From CAYJAB01 sp964368305 (lineage in GTDB: Bacteria > Bacillota_I > Bacilli_A > Erysipelotrichales > Erysipelotrichaceae), in assembly GCA_964368305.1 (NCBI GenBank), contig CAYJAB010000005.1, positions 8,765-72,764 on the forward strand: a stretch of DNA of 64,000 bases, read 5' to 3'. The notes beneath the pieces were generated by a model. That model did not search any database, was not told the origin of the DNA, and worked only from the letters and a program-made list of their open reading frames with translations. The translations under genes and the position numbers were made by a program. This document shows, in pieces, positions 44,812 through 53,889 of the stretch. The first letter of the stretch is position 1. Every line of letters starts with the position of its first letter.

Positions 44812-46562
44812 TATAGTTCCTCCTTAGATAATTGTGACAGTGCAATTTGCTTATATACATCACATGATTCTAATAATTGATTATGTTTTCCTTCGCCAAC
44901 GATTCTTCCATCTTCTAATACAATAATCTTATCCGCATCACGTATTGTTCCAATACGTTGTGCAACAATTAATCTTGTTGTATCTTTACATTCAACATTC
45001 AGTGCATGTCGTAATCTTTGATCTGTTTTATAATCTAATGCACTAAATGAATCATCAAAGATGAATATGTTCGCATCACGATAAATCGCTCTTGCGATTG
45101 ATATTCTTTGTTTTTGACCACCTGATAAGTTTTTACCACCTTGTGCAACATATGAATCATACTTTTCATCAAGACTCTCTACAAACTCTTCTGCTTGTGC
45201 AGTTTCAACTGCTCTTTCCATATCTTCTTGCGAGTCTTGAGTAGATTTATCGCCATATGTGACATTTGATTCAATTGTTCCTGTAAATAAAGTTGCTTTT
45301 TGTGATACATATCCAATCATATTTTGAAGTGCTTCTTTTTTATACTCTTTTACATTCACTCCATTTACCAATACTTCACCTTCTGTTGCATCGTAAAATC
45401 TTGGAACTAAATTAATGATCGTACTTTTTCCACATCCTGTTGCCCCAATAAATGCAACAACTTCTCCATGGTTTGCTTTAAAACTAATATTATGTAAAAC
45501 CGCATCTTCTGCATCAGGATATTTGAAACTTACATTTTTAAATTCTACTTCACCCGCATGCGTATTTAATCCTTCTGTTTTTAATCCTTCTTTAATAGAA
45601 ACTTCCATATCTAATACTTCATTGATTCGTTTAGCACTGACAGATGCTCTTGGGAAAATCATAAAGACAATTACCAACATCATAAATGACATAATAACTT
45701 GAATCGCATACGATGAGAACACTACCATATCACTAAATAAATTCATTTTATCCATACCAACTGCTTCATTTATTAAAACAGCACCGATAAAGTATATCGC
45801 TAAAATAAGTCCATTATTAATAATTTGAATCGTTGGCATTAAAAATGACATCACTTTAGAAGTAAACAAAGTTGTTTTTGTCAGCTCTTGATTCGCCTTT
45901 TCAAATTTATCCATTTGATATTCTTCCGCATTATATGCACGAACAACGTTTAATCCATCTAAGTTTTCACGTGTTACACGATTAATATTATCCGTTAAAA
46001 CTTGTAACTTTTTAAAACGCGGAACCGCAAGCGCTAAACACGTACCTACAATTGATAATAAGATGACCACTGCAACACCTGTTGCAATACTCCACTCAGC
46101 ACTTTTATCTGATATTTTAATAATTGCATACACCGCAGTTATTGGAGCTTTTATCAACATTGACATCCCCATAACAATTAACATTTGAACTTGTGTAATG
46201 TCATTTGTCGTTCTTGTAATCAAACTGGATGTAGAAAAATGATTGATTTCTTTCATTGAAAACGACATGACTTTATTAAACATTTTTGATCTTGTAATAA
46301 ATGAGAAAACAGATGCAATCCGACTTGCCATTAATGCGACAATAATTGAAATTGTTAGTGATCCAAACGCAAATAACAACATCATCACACCTGCTTCAAT
46401 AATCTCAGACATTTCACTTCCTTCTGTTTGTACAAGCATCGTAATTTCTGACATATAATCAGGAATTGATAAATCAAACCATACTTGTGTACATGTAAAT
46501 ACAAGTATCAATATTGCTAAAACAGCCTCTTTTTTTGTTAAATTTTTAATTAATTTTACCAT
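44811..46562 (-). CDS. Multidrug ABC exporter half-transporter (A subunit, degenerate site)
   Basis: A 583-residue half-transporter with six membrane helices and an ATPase: Walker A 'GATGCGKS', signature 'LSGGQKQR', Walker B 'IFIFDDSFSALD' and 'VAQRIGTI'. The residue after the Walker B Asp is Asp rather than Glu (FDDSFSALD), and the switch His is Gln (AQR instead of AHR), the marks of the degenerate catalytic site found in one partner of heterodimeric exporters such as LmrCD, EfrAB or TM287/288. Its stop overlaps the partner's start as TAATG. Confidence 0.93.
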   Translation of the reverse strand: MVKLIKNLTKKEAVLAILILVFTCTQVWFDLSIPDYMSEITMLVQTEGSEMSEIIEAGVMMLLFAFGSLTISIIVALMASRIASVFSFITRSKMFNKVMSFSMKEINHFSTSSLITRTTNDITQVQMLIVMGMSMLIKAPITAVYAIIKISDKSAEWSIATGVAVVILLSIVGTCLALAVPRFKKLQVLTDNINRVTRENLDGLNVVRAYNAEEYQMDKFEKANQELTKTTLFTSKVMSFLMPTIQIINNGLILAIYFIGAVLINEAVGMDKMNLFSDMVVFSSYAIQVIMSFMMLVIVFMIFPRASVSAKRINEVLDMEVSIKEGLKTEGLNTHAGEVEFKNVSFKYPDAEDAVLHNISFKANHGEVVAFIGATGCGKSTIINLVPRFYDATEGEVLVNGVNVKEYKKEALQNMIGYVSQKATLFTGTIESNVTYGDKSTQDSQEDMERAVETAQAEEFVESLDEKYDSYVAQGGKNLSGGQKQRISIARAIYRDANIFIFDDSFSALDYKTDQRLRHALNVECKDTTRLIVAQRIGTIRDADKIIVLEDGRIVGEGKHNQLLESCDVYKQIALSQLSKEEL

Positions 46563-46570
46563 TGTATCTC

Positions 46571-47011
46571 CTATTCTAATACTTCAAACTGATTAGAAAT
46601 CATAATCGCTTGAAGTCTTTTTAATTTATCTAAAAAATCTAATAATCCATCATATCCAAACTCATCAATTGTAATTCCTATTATCTTCGCATGATGCTCT
46701 TTTACCTTATTCGTCATCATTACTCCTTTATCAGTTAATTTGACAATTGTGATTCTAGCATCCGCTTCATCTTCTTTTCTTTCTACAAGTCCTTTTGATT
46801 CGATCTTAGACACAATCTTTGCCATACGCGCAGTACTTACACCTAATGCCTCACTTATATTTTTACTTTTTGCTTGATTATTATTTTCACTTAAATAAAC
46901 TAAAACCGCAAAAATACCCATATTCATTCTATTCATTTGATGCTCTGCTTCAACACGACCATGTTGATGCATCATCTTTATAATACTTTTCACTTGTTCT
47001 TTTGTTGCCAT
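46571..47011 (-). CDS. MarR family transcriptional regulator
   Basis: A 146-residue winged-helix regulator: 'NMGIFAVLVYLSENNNQA' before the recognition part 'KNISEALGVSTARMAKIVSK' and wing 'GLVERKEDEADARITIVKLT' (with the family D-x-R). It heads the operon with two ABC exporter genes and likely represses it until a drug binds. ATG at 47011 is preferred over 47032 because AAAGGAGG is immediately upstream. Two matching inverted repeats in front of it are probable operators. Confidence 0.9.
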   Translation of the reverse strand: MATKEQVKSIIKMMHQHGRVEAEHQMNRMNMGIFAVLVYLSENNNQAKSKNISEALGVSTARMAKIVSKIESKGLVERKEDEADARITIVKLTDKGVMMTNKVKEHHAKIIGITIDEFGYDGLLDFLDKLKRLQAIMISNQFEVLE

Positions 47012-47024
47012 ATGTCCTCCTTTA

Positions 47025-47039
47025 ACTAACATAGTTAGT
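47025..47039. promoter_or_regulatory. Candidate MarR operator 1
   Basis: ACTAAC-ATA-GTTAGT, a 6-bp inverted repeat with a 3-base spacer, 14 bases upstream of the MarR start and overlapping its ribosome-site region. Confidence 0.7.
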
Positions 47040-47051
47040 ATTTTATATTAC

Positions 47052-47064
47052 CTAACTACGTTAG
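47052..47064. promoter_or_regulatory. Candidate MarR operator 2
   Basis: CTAAC-TAC-GTTAG, same arms and spacer as operator 1, with centres 26 bp apart. Two copies of one dyad in front of a MarR gene argue for autoregulation. Confidence 0.7.
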
Positions 47065-47070
47065 TCAAGT

Positions 47071-47101
47071 AAAAAATAAAAAAGAACATTTCTGTTCTTT
47101 T
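47071..47101 (-). terminator. Terminator-like hairpin at the end of the AI-2E family gene
   Basis: AAAAGAAC/GTTCTTTT stem with a 6-base loop and T-rich minus-strand flank. The position is between MarR and the following gene; since both are on the minus strand and this lies upstream of 47100 only by overlap, it is best read as a hairpin at the 3' end of the AI-2E transporter gene that transcribes towards it. Confidence 0.5.
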
Positions 47102-48248
47102 ATAAATCACTCATCTGTATATTCTTATCTTTAATTTTTTTATTCACCACTTCTTTAAACAACGTGTATACAACAGATGTTAAAGGAATAAAAAATAAAA
47201 TCCCTGCAACTCCAAATAAACTACTTCCGATACTTACCGCAGATAATACCCAAATCGCAGGAAGTCCAATCGACCCACCTACTACTTTAGGATAAATTAA
47301 ATTCCCTTCAATTTGTTGGATAACTAAGAAAATAATAATAAAATAAACAGCCTTCATAGGATCTTCTATTAAGATTATAAACGCCCCAACAAATGCTCCA
47401 ATAAATGCACCTAGTACTGGAATAATAGAAGTAAATCCAATTATAATTCCAATGAGTAAAGAAAATGGAATACTAAATAAAGGTAATATTACCACAAACA
47501 TTAACCCCAATATAACCGCTTCTACACATTGTCCTGATACAAAGTCAGTAAATGTTTTACGTGTAAGAGACAAAATACGCAATATTTCTTTTGCTTTTTC
47601 TCTACTTGAAAATGCATAAATTACTTTTTTACATTGCAATCCTAATTTTTCCTTTTGAAGCAATACATAAATCGCTAATACAAAAGCAATTAAAGATGCG
47701 GTCATCACTGAAACAAATTGAGAAGCTACACCAATTGTTGTATCTAAAACACCTGTTATACCAACTTGAAGAAAACTCAATATAGAATTCATAAAATCAA
47801 ACTCTGTAATAGATTTAATCCATGCCTCAATTTCAGGATTATTATTAAACACATCCAATATATACGCTTCGGCTTTCGGTATAAAAATAAGAACTTGTGC
47901 ACTCAATACTTCCATTGTATCTGCCAATTGAGGAAGAACAATAAAGATCGCAACTGAGATAACTAAGACAAATAACACCAATGTAACTACTAAAGAAATC
48001 ATTCTTTTTAGTCTCAATATTTTCTGATTCTTAATATTTTTAAATAATCTATTCTCTAGTTTTACCATGGGAACATTTATAATAAAAGCCATAACTCCTG
48101 CAATAATAAATGGATTTAAAACTTGATATATTTCCCCAATAAATTGTATAATCATTTCACTTTTCCAAAAAAATAAAACAACTAAAATCAGTGCTAGCAC
48201 TATCTTATTTTTATATACTGATTTTATATTTTCCATATTATTCTCCAT
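47100..48248 (-). CDS. AI-2E family (PerM-like) membrane protein
   Basis: A 382-residue protein with about eight membrane helices and the family motifs 'INVPMVKLENRLF' near the N-terminus, 'IPFSLLIGIIIGFTSIIPVLG' (the G-x-x-x-x-I-P-x-x-G hallmark) and 'EGNLIYPKVVGGSIGLPAIW' (Q-x-x-x-x-x-x-x-P-x-v-x-g). Members export autoinducer-2, Na+ or other solutes. The role is not predictable. It starts 118 bases from a divergent acyltransferase gene. Confidence 0.85.
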   Translation of the reverse strand: MENNMENIKSVYKNKIVLALILVVLFFWKSEMIIQFIGEIYQVLNPFIIAGVMAFIINVPMVKLENRLFKNIKNQKILRLKRMISLVVTLVLFVLVISVAIFIVLPQLADTMEVLSAQVLIFIPKAEAYILDVFNNNPEIEAWIKSITEFDFMNSILSFLQVGITGVLDTTIGVASQFVSVMTASLIAFVLAIYVLLQKEKLGLQCKKVIYAFSSREKAKEILRILSLTRKTFTDFVSGQCVEAVILGLMFVVILPLFSIPFSLLIGIIIGFTSIIPVLGAFIGAFVGAFIILIEDPMKAVYFIIIFLVIQQIEGNLIYPKVVGGSIGLPAIWVLSAVSIGSSLFGVAGILFFIPLTSVVYTLFKEVVNKKIKDKNIQMSDL

Positions 48249-48365
48249 TCATTAATTTATTCTATTTTACACTATTTTACTTATAATAAAAATAGATTTA
48301 ATCACTTGTATTATGTTTATTTCTTTCTTAATTTATGACATACTTTATATAAGGGGAAATTATAT

Positions 48366-49340
48366 ATGGAAAAATCAAGAAATTACTTGTTTGATAACTA
48401 CAAAGTCTTTTTAATACTCACTGTAGTCATTGGACATGTAATAAATTCATCTTACAAAAACAATGAATTTTTATTTTACTTAAAATGGTTTATATCCGCA
48501 TTTCATATGCCTGCGTTTATTCTTATTACTGGATATTTTTCTAAAAGAAAAACCGATTTTATTACACTATTAAAAAGATTTATTGTACCGTACTTAGTAT
48601 TTGAAGTACTTTATTACTTACTTTATGTTTATATAATACACAGAGAAACAAGTCTTAGTTTAATGTATCCAAAATATACATTATGGTTTTTACTCGCTGT
48701 CTTTTTTTGGAAACTAATCACACCCTACTTTACAAAAATACCAGGCTATCTGCTTATTAGTATTATCGCAGGTCTATGTATTGGTCTTTCTGATAATTCA
48801 GGAAGTTTACTTTCCATCGCAAGAATCACCGTTTTATATCCATTTTATTTAATAGGATATAAATGGGATGCTTCCACTATTTCAAAAATCAAAGAACATA
48901 AATACGCAATACATTTTGTAGCTTTGACCGCTTTAATTTTAGTTTTAATTGCACTATCCAATGTTTTACATTCACTACCTGTAACACTCACTTATGCGAG
49001 ATACAATTACGATGCACTTAAACAAACCGCAATAGAAGGTCTTACACTAAGAAGTCTATTTTACATCATCGGATTTTTAATAACAGTGAGTTTATTAATT
49101 ATTATGCCTTCAAAAAAATATTGGTTTAGTGACATTGGAAAAGTAACACTCCAAATCTACTTATTCCATGGAATGATCCTTGCCACTTTAAATTATGGTA
49201 CAAATATACTAAGAGGATTAAGTACACTAAGCGATACCATACTTCTTATGTTATTCAGCATAGGGTTGACTTATATTTTATCTAGACCTATATTTACGAA
49301 GTTATTAGATTTCTTACTTTTAAAAAAATACATTAAATAA
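48366..49340 (+). CDS. Membrane acyltransferase (acyltransferase 3 / NolL-like)
   Basis: A 324-residue protein with about ten membrane helices. The N-terminus 'YLFDNYKVFLILTVVIGHVI' has the conserved catalytic-region His followed by 'FHMPAFILITGYFSKRK', as in fucose 4-O-acetylase/NolL (COG3594) members of the acyltransferase 3 family. They O-acetylate surface sugars with acetyl-CoA. No glycan genes are near, so the acceptor is unknown. Confidence 0.85.
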   Translation: MEKSRNYLFDNYKVFLILTVVIGHVINSSYKNNEFLFYLKWFISAFHMPAFILITGYFSKRKTDFITLLKRFIVPYLVFEVLYYLLYVYIIHRETSLSLMYPKYTLWFLLAVFFWKLITPYFTKIPGYLLISIIAGLCIGLSDNSGSLLSIARITVLYPFYLIGYKWDASTISKIKEHKYAIHFVALTALILVLIALSNVLHSLPVTLTYARYNYDALKQTAIEGLTLRSLFYIIGFLITVSLLIIMPSKKYWFSDIGKVTLQIYLFHGMILATLNYGTNILRGLSTLSDTILLMLFSIGLTYILSRPIFTKLLDFLLLKKYIK

Positions 49341-49362
49341 AAAGAACCATTGGTTCTTTTTT
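49339..49362 (+). terminator. Terminator of the acyltransferase gene
   Basis: AAAAGAACCA/TGGTTCTTTT perfect stem followed by TT, overlapping the stop codon. Confidence 0.8.
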
Positions 49363-49404
49363 ACTTCTTACCTACAACTTGTAACAATCATATAAGACAA
49401 AATA

Positions 49405-49443
49405 AAAGGAATGTGTTCTATTTGTGAACTAACACATTCCTTT
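49405..49443 (-). terminator. Terminator of the PTS/SIS operon
   Basis: AAAGGAATGTGTT and its exact complement with a 13-base loop that itself can pair; the minus-strand flank is TTATTTTG. It lies 54 bases after the SIS gene. Confidence 0.8.
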
Positions 49444-49496
49444 GTTTAATAGCTTAATGCTCAACATAAAGTAGGTTCACTTTAAAGAACACCTAT

Positions 49497-50603
49497 TTAC
49501 TCTTTATAAAAATCCCTAACCCCATCCAATATTTTACTACCAACTAGTCCATGAAATGTTTTACTTTTTGGTATGTCGACATCAATTCCTTTATCATATC
49601 CTAGATAACTTGAAATCACTTGCATTGGAACTACATATTCAAGCACTGAAATATGTTTGTCATCTGTAAATTCGAAATTTAAATTTCTTCTATCCTTAGA
49701 AAATTTTTCATTTAAATCCCCAAATACGTAGTTTTTATCAGTCCACTCTGATAATAGGGAATGTAGTGTTTCTATTCTATCTTTGTATGCTCCTAAACTT
49801 GTTAAGTATATCATATAGCATTCTTCATCAATGGCGTTGTATATTCCATGATAAAACTCCTCAACATCATATCCAGTTACACCAATTCTTACAGTTTCTA
49901 GTATTTTTAGTGCTCCTTCTAAAACATTCCCGTATTGCTCATCATATCCAACAATAATAAGTCTTTTACAATTAATAAGTTCTGCTTTGTTATTTTTATA
50001 CCATTCTTTTGATTTTTCAATTAGTGGAGCAATATTATTAATAGAACTATCAATGCATTGCATATAATAATCATACTTGTCTTCAGTAATTGTACTTATT
50101 TTTTTACTATATTCTAGAAACATCAACATTAAAGTAATAATTGTACCTTGATAACCTTTTGTTTTAGCACAAGCCAATTCATTGTCGACCTCTATTCTTA
50201 CAACTGAATCACATTTTTCGTTTATTAATGCATTTGGATTTTCAGATAATGCCATTGTATATAACCCATTTTTTCGTGCATAATTTAATCCATTATATGT
50301 AGATAAACTTTGTCCACCTTGAGATATACCAATTACTAGTGTATTTTTACTCACAATAATTTCTTTATCCGCAAAATGTGTTGCGAACATTACCGTTACT
50401 TTTATCCCTGTTATCTCTTCAATAAATCCCTTAAGTCCCAATCCTGCATGATAACTACTTCCAGACCCTATAATATAAATTTGGTCAAATTTTCTTTTTT
50501 CTACTGATGAAAGGAAGCTACCAATAATATCGAATTTATTTACTACTATTTTTCTTAATATTGTTGGTATTTCATCAATATACTTACTCATTTTCGATGT
50601 CAT
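49497..50603 (-). CDS. SIS-domain sugar-phosphate isomerase/deglycase (FrlB/GfrF-like)
   Basis: A 368-residue protein with two SIS domains: 'DQIYIIGSGSSYHAGLGLKG' and 'VIGISQGGQSLSTYNGLNYA' in the first, 'RLIIVGYDEQYGNVLEGALK' and a conserved 'EFYHG' in the second. It lacks the glutamine amidotransferase domain of GlmS. This is the layout of AgaS and of fructoselysine- or glucoselysine-6-phosphate deglycases, which act after a mannose-family PTS or similar uptake. Start overlaps the IID stop (TAATG), so it is the last enzyme of the operon and likely acts on the phosphorylated substrate imported by IIB-IIC-IID. The exact sugar is not known. Confidence 0.8.
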   Translation of the reverse strand: MTSKMSKYIDEIPTILRKIVVNKFDIIGSFLSSVEKRKFDQIYIIGSGSSYHAGLGLKGFIEEITGIKVTVMFATHFADKEIIVSKNTLVIGISQGGQSLSTYNGLNYARKNGLYTMALSENPNALINEKCDSVVRIEVDNELACAKTKGYQGTIITLMLMFLEYSKKISTITEDKYDYYMQCIDSSINNIAPLIEKSKEWYKNNKAELINCKRLIIVGYDEQYGNVLEGALKILETVRIGVTGYDVEEFYHGIYNAIDEECYMIYLTSLGAYKDRIETLHSLLSEWTDKNYVFGDLNEKFSKDRRNLNFEFTDDKHISVLEYVVPMQVISSYLGYDKGIDVDIPKSKTFHGLVGSKILDGVRDFYKE

Positions 50604-51439
50604 TATAGAATACCTAAAATAGATCCAGCTATTGCAATAAGAATCATACTATATAGTATTATGTTTACTTTTACTCCCTTCAAAAGCAATTTGTAAACAA
50701 ATAATGTTAAAGAAAGTGGAAGGATTCCTGTTAAAATTGTATCAAAAATTTGTTGAAATACAATTTCCGTTTCCCCTATTTGCGCAACAAATGGAGTTGA
50801 TAATTTTACCATTGATGCAGCCATAGAACCTACTACAATTAAACCAAGAACTTTTGAAGCTTCTGTTAATTTTGAGATTATTCCGCCTTCCATGAAACCA
50901 CTTAAAAGAGATGTTCCACTTTTATATCCTAGTTTTAATCCTTGATATCTAACAAAAAGGTTTGGAATATTGTACAGTAAAATGAAAATGATTGTTCCCA
51001 TAACATTTCCTGTTGCTGCCATACTTGTTCCTACTCCAGCAGCAATAATTTTAAATGTCCCCCAAAAGAATGAATCACCAATCCCAGCGAGAGGACCCAT
51101 CAATGCTACTTTTACTGCATTAATTGATTCTTCATCACATTCTTCTCCATCATCTTTTGCTTTTTTTATTTTTTCTTCCATAGCAATAACTGCACCCGTT
51201 ATAAATGGAGACATTGCAGGTGTTGTATTAAAAATTGTTAAATGTCTTTTTAATGCCGCTGCTGCATCTGGACCATGTGGATATAGTTTTTTTAGCGTTG
51301 GTATCATAGCATATGCAAAACCAACATTTTGCATTCTTTCGTAACTAAAGCAAGCTTGTAAAGGAAAACATCTCAAAAATGTACTTTTAAACATTTTTCT
51401 TTCCATTACACCATTGTTCTCTAAATTATTTTTTTCCAT
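50603..51439 (-). CDS. PTS system mannose-family IID component
   Basis: A 278-residue protein with the IID hallmarks 'FLRCFPLQACFSYERMQNVG' near the N-terminus (canonical 'R(S)xxxQxxxNxERMQ'), 'LKRHLTIFNTTPAMSPFI', and 'VALMGPLAGIGDSFFWGTFK'. It is an integral membrane part of the sugar channel together with IIC. It starts right after IIC with 1 base between. Confidence 0.92.
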   Translation of the reverse strand: MEKNNLENNGVMERKMFKSTFLRCFPLQACFSYERMQNVGFAYAMIPTLKKLYPHGPDAAAALKRHLTIFNTTPAMSPFITGAVIAMEEKIKKAKDDGEECDEESINAVKVALMGPLAGIGDSFFWGTFKIIAAGVGTSMAATGNVMGTIIFILLYNIPNLFVRYQGLKLGYKSGTSLLSGFMEGGIISKLTEASKVLGLIVVGSMAASMVKLSTPFVAQIGETEIVFQQIFDTILTGILPLSLTLFVYKLLLKGVKVNIILYSMILIAIAGSILGIL

Positions 51440-52213
51440 TTACAGTTCTCCTTCAATTTCTTCTACCATATTGTTGTTTTCTTTACTTTGAATAGAATAT
51501 TGGAAAATAATATAAGCAATTGTAGTCCCTACTACTGCTGTTCCGATTGTATTAACTCCAATAATTGCTGTTAGCGCCCATCCTACAAAGAAGAATGCTG
51601 CATTTTTTTTGTTAAATAGCATTTGCATTAAAATTGCAATCCCTAAAGCTGGTAACATCCCACTCGCAACTTTAAACCCATTAATAACTGAAGCAGGAAT
51701 CATTTGTACGATTTCATTTATTACAACTGATCCAATCATTGCACCAGCAAATATCAATACAAAGTATGAAGCGAAGAATAACCAAGCTCCAGACCAAAGT
51801 GCGTTTTCTACCCCTTTATAATTTCCAGCTTCTGCATGTTTATCTGCAACCCCTAAAAAATATACATTGAACGTTCTAACAGCAATACCAACTAATTGAC
51901 CTAAAGTTGCAATTGGTAGTGCTAGTGCGATAGATGCACTAATGTCTAATCCCGCTGTAATAGCGAAAGCTGTCGCTAAAATACTTCCTGACACTGTATC
52001 AGATGGTGTTGCAGAACCTATTGTCACAACCCCCATCATAACAAGTTCAATTGCAGCACCTGTTATTACACCTGTCTGTAAATCTCCCAAAATCAAACCA
52101 GTAAGCGTTCCTAGAACCAAAGGCCTATCTAACATCATTAAACCTAATACCCTAGAATCCCAAATACCAAAACCTCCTAATAAACCTAGTAATAACCCTT
52201 GAACTATGCTCAT
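51440..52213 (-). CDS. PTS system mannose-family IIC component
   Basis: A 257-residue polytopic protein; 'GLLGGFGIWDSRVLGLMMLD' and 'RPLVLGTLTGLILGDLQTG' with 'AAIELVMMGVVTIG' and 'PSDTVSGSILATAFAI' are IIC signatures. It forms the sugar-conducting channel. It overlaps the IIB gene by 4 bases (ATGA) and ends at the IID start. Confidence 0.92.
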   Translation of the reverse strand: MSIVQGLLLGLLGGFGIWDSRVLGLMMLDRPLVLGTLTGLILGDLQTGVITGAAIELVMMGVVTIGSATPSDTVSGSILATAFAITAGLDISASIALALPIATLGQLVGIAVRTFNVYFLGVADKHAEAGNYKGVENALWSGAWLFFASYFVLIFAGAMIGSVVINEIVQMIPASVINGFKVASGMLPALGIAILMQMLFNKKNAAFFFVGWALTAIIGVNTIGTAVVGTTIAYIIFQYSIQSKENNNMVEEIEGEL

Positions 52214-52710
52214 ACACCCTCCCTTGCATTATATGCATTTCTTATTTCTTCAACTTCCATTTTTTGTGAATTTGGAACTGCTTGCATGTATACATTATAT
52301 CCTTCACTTTCTAAATGATTGATCGTATTGAAATCATCGTCGCTCACGTAACAAGTCAAGGAAATTTTAGTTTTATTTTTTCCACTTCCTAGACCACCAA
52401 TATTGATATCATTGAATCTATTTTTTGTGTTTCTACAAATGTATTCTGCATCTTTTAAGTTTTTAACTACGATTAGCATTTCCCGTTTATCGTGTTTTTC
52501 GTTATTTATTACAGCAATAGCCCCCTCTAACGTTTTAATTGATAATTGAATATCACTTGGACAAGCTAACTTAAATAACTGTTTGGTAATAACATCTTCC
52601 GTTACTTTATCATTTGCAACAACTATAGTATCTATTTTTAACTGATTAGTCCAAGATACAATAACCTGTCCGTGCAATAGTCTGTCATCGACTCTCATTG
52701 TTTTACTCAT
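52210..52710 (-). CDS. PTS system mannose-family IIB component
   Basis: A 166-residue cytoplasmic phosphocarrier with the active-site His in 'MRVDDRLLHGQVIVSW' (His14). It passes phosphate to the sugar at IIC/IID. No IIA gene lies in the operon, so the phosphoryl group must come from a IIA encoded elsewhere. First gene of the operon, divergent from the GntR regulator gene. Confidence 0.92.
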   Translation of the reverse strand: MSKTMRVDDRLLHGQVIVSWTNQLKIDTIVVANDKVTEDVITKQLFKLACPSDIQLSIKTLEGAIAVINNEKHDKREMLIVVKNLKDAEYICRNTKNRFNDINIGGLGSGKNKTKISLTCYVSDDDFNTINHLESEGYNVYMQAVPNSQKMEVEEIRNAYNAREGV

Positions 52711-52855
52711 AAAACCCCTTTCTACTAAAATAAATAAAACTATTGTTTTATACCTCCTTTCATTTTGTGTTTTATTTATAAAGCTAGCTTAACTATATTT
52801 AAATACTATACTAAAACAAAAATTAAATCAACATAATTATATACTTTTATTATTA

Positions 52856-52869
52856 AATGTATATACATT
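52856..52869. promoter_or_regulatory. 14-bp palindrome, candidate GntR operator
   Basis: AATGTATATACATT is a perfect palindrome lying between the PTS operon and the GntR gene, just upstream of the -35 box of the regulator promoter. It fits a HutC-type GntR site. Confidence 0.6.
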
Positions 52870-52910
52870 ATAAAATAATTGACATTTCTTTGTATATATT
52901 TTATAATGTA
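52864..52910. promoter_or_regulatory. 13-bp inverted repeat enclosing the GntR promoter
   Basis: TACATTATAAAAT (52864-52876) and its exact complement (52898-52910) flank and overlap the promoter below; binding of a dimer at both arms would block it. Confidence 0.6.
52879..52907 (+). promoter_or_regulatory. Perfect-consensus sigma-A promoter of the GntR gene
   Basis: TTGACA (52879-52884), 17-base spacer, TATAAT (52902-52907), 26 bases before the GntR start. Confidence 0.85.
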
Positions 52911-52932
52911 TTACATCTTATTCGGAGGTCTT

Positions 52933-53655
52933 ATGAAATCTAAAACTAAACATAAAAAAATAATAGATGACATTATAAATAAGATTGATAGTAAAGTATT
53001 ACTACCTGGAGATCAGTTACAATCTGAAGTTGTTTTATGCGAAGAATATCAAGCATCAAAAATGACAGTACATAAAGCATTAAGTGTTTTAGTTTCTGAA
53101 GGATATATAACTAGAACTGCTGGAAAAGGTACTTTTGTTAATGACAAAATAGTAAATAAGAACATTACATTAAGCCATATTGGAAGCTTTACAAACGATA
53201 TGAAATCTATTAATAAAGAACCTGGAGCAAAATTAATTGAATATAAAGTAGTGCGTGCTTGCGAAATCCCTAACATTAGTGCAAAGTTGCAGATAGAAGA
53301 TCAAGACGAACTTATACATTGCATCAGCAGAATACGAACAGGAGATGGAATTCCAATTGCATTAAGTTATACATATATTCCATGTAAATACTTACCCTCT
53401 TTGAATATTACTGTTTTAGATTCTTCTCTATATGAATTCTTACGCACCTTATATGGGGATGAACCAAAAGCATTCTCTTATACCTTAGATGCTCATTTAC
53501 CAACCGAAGAGCATATGAAATTACTTCAATGTGATACATGTGCATTACTACGCGCTTCTCATACAACGACATTCAATAATAAGGATATTTTTGAATATAC
53601 TGAAACATCTTATGTCGGAGACAGATATTTATTTCATTTAAATAACAATGTCTAA
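52933..53655 (+). CDS. GntR/HutC family transcriptional regulator (UTRA domain)
   Basis: A 240-residue regulator: winged helix (about 5-75; 'LLPGDQLQSEVVLCEEYQAS' and 'KMTVHKALSVLVSEGYITRT') and a UTRA ligand-binding domain (about 90-235; 'IPIALSYTYIPCKYLPSL', 'DIFEYTETSYVGDRYLF'). UTRA members sense phosphorylated sugars or amino-acid-like effectors; here it most likely controls the divergent PTS/SIS operon and itself. The ATG at 52933 has GGAGGTCTT upstream, preferred over an earlier in-frame ATG at 52879, which lies inside the promoter. Confidence 0.9.
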   Translation: MKSKTKHKKIIDDIINKIDSKVLLPGDQLQSEVVLCEEYQASKMTVHKALSVLVSEGYITRTAGKGTFVNDKIVNKNITLSHIGSFTNDMKSINKEPGAKLIEYKVVRACEIPNISAKLQIEDQDELIHCISRIRTGDGIPIALSYTYIPCKYLPSLNITVLDSSLYEFLRTLYGDEPKAFSYTLDAHLPTEEHMKLLQCDTCALLRASHTTTFNNKDIFEYTETSYVGDRYLFHLNNNV

Positions 53656-53752
53656 TTATCTCATTTTAAAGTGAGTTTATAATTTCATTAAATTCCCTTT
53701 CTAGTATTTCAATTACTATACTAATTACAAAATTGAAATTCTATATTAATAC

Positions 53753-53798
53753 GAACCTCTTAATAGTTGGGTATCCAATTATTAAGAGGTTCTTTTTT
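53753..53798 (+). terminator. Terminator downstream of the GntR gene
   Basis: GAACCTCTTAAT and its exact complement around a 16-base loop that can pair further, followed by TTTTTTAT. Confidence 0.85.
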
Positions 53799-53834
53799 AT
53801 ATGGTTAAACCTAGAAATTAGAGTGAAATAAACA

Positions 53835-53869
53835 CAAAAAAATGCGTTCTATTCAATAGAAAACGCATT
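53835..53869 (-). terminator. Terminator of the PH-domain gene pair
   Basis: AATGCGTT/AACGCATT stem with inner CTATT/AATAG and a T-run on the minus strand, 21 bases after the stop at 53890. Confidence 0.8.
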
Positions 53870-53889
53870 ACATAATACTTCAATGTTTT

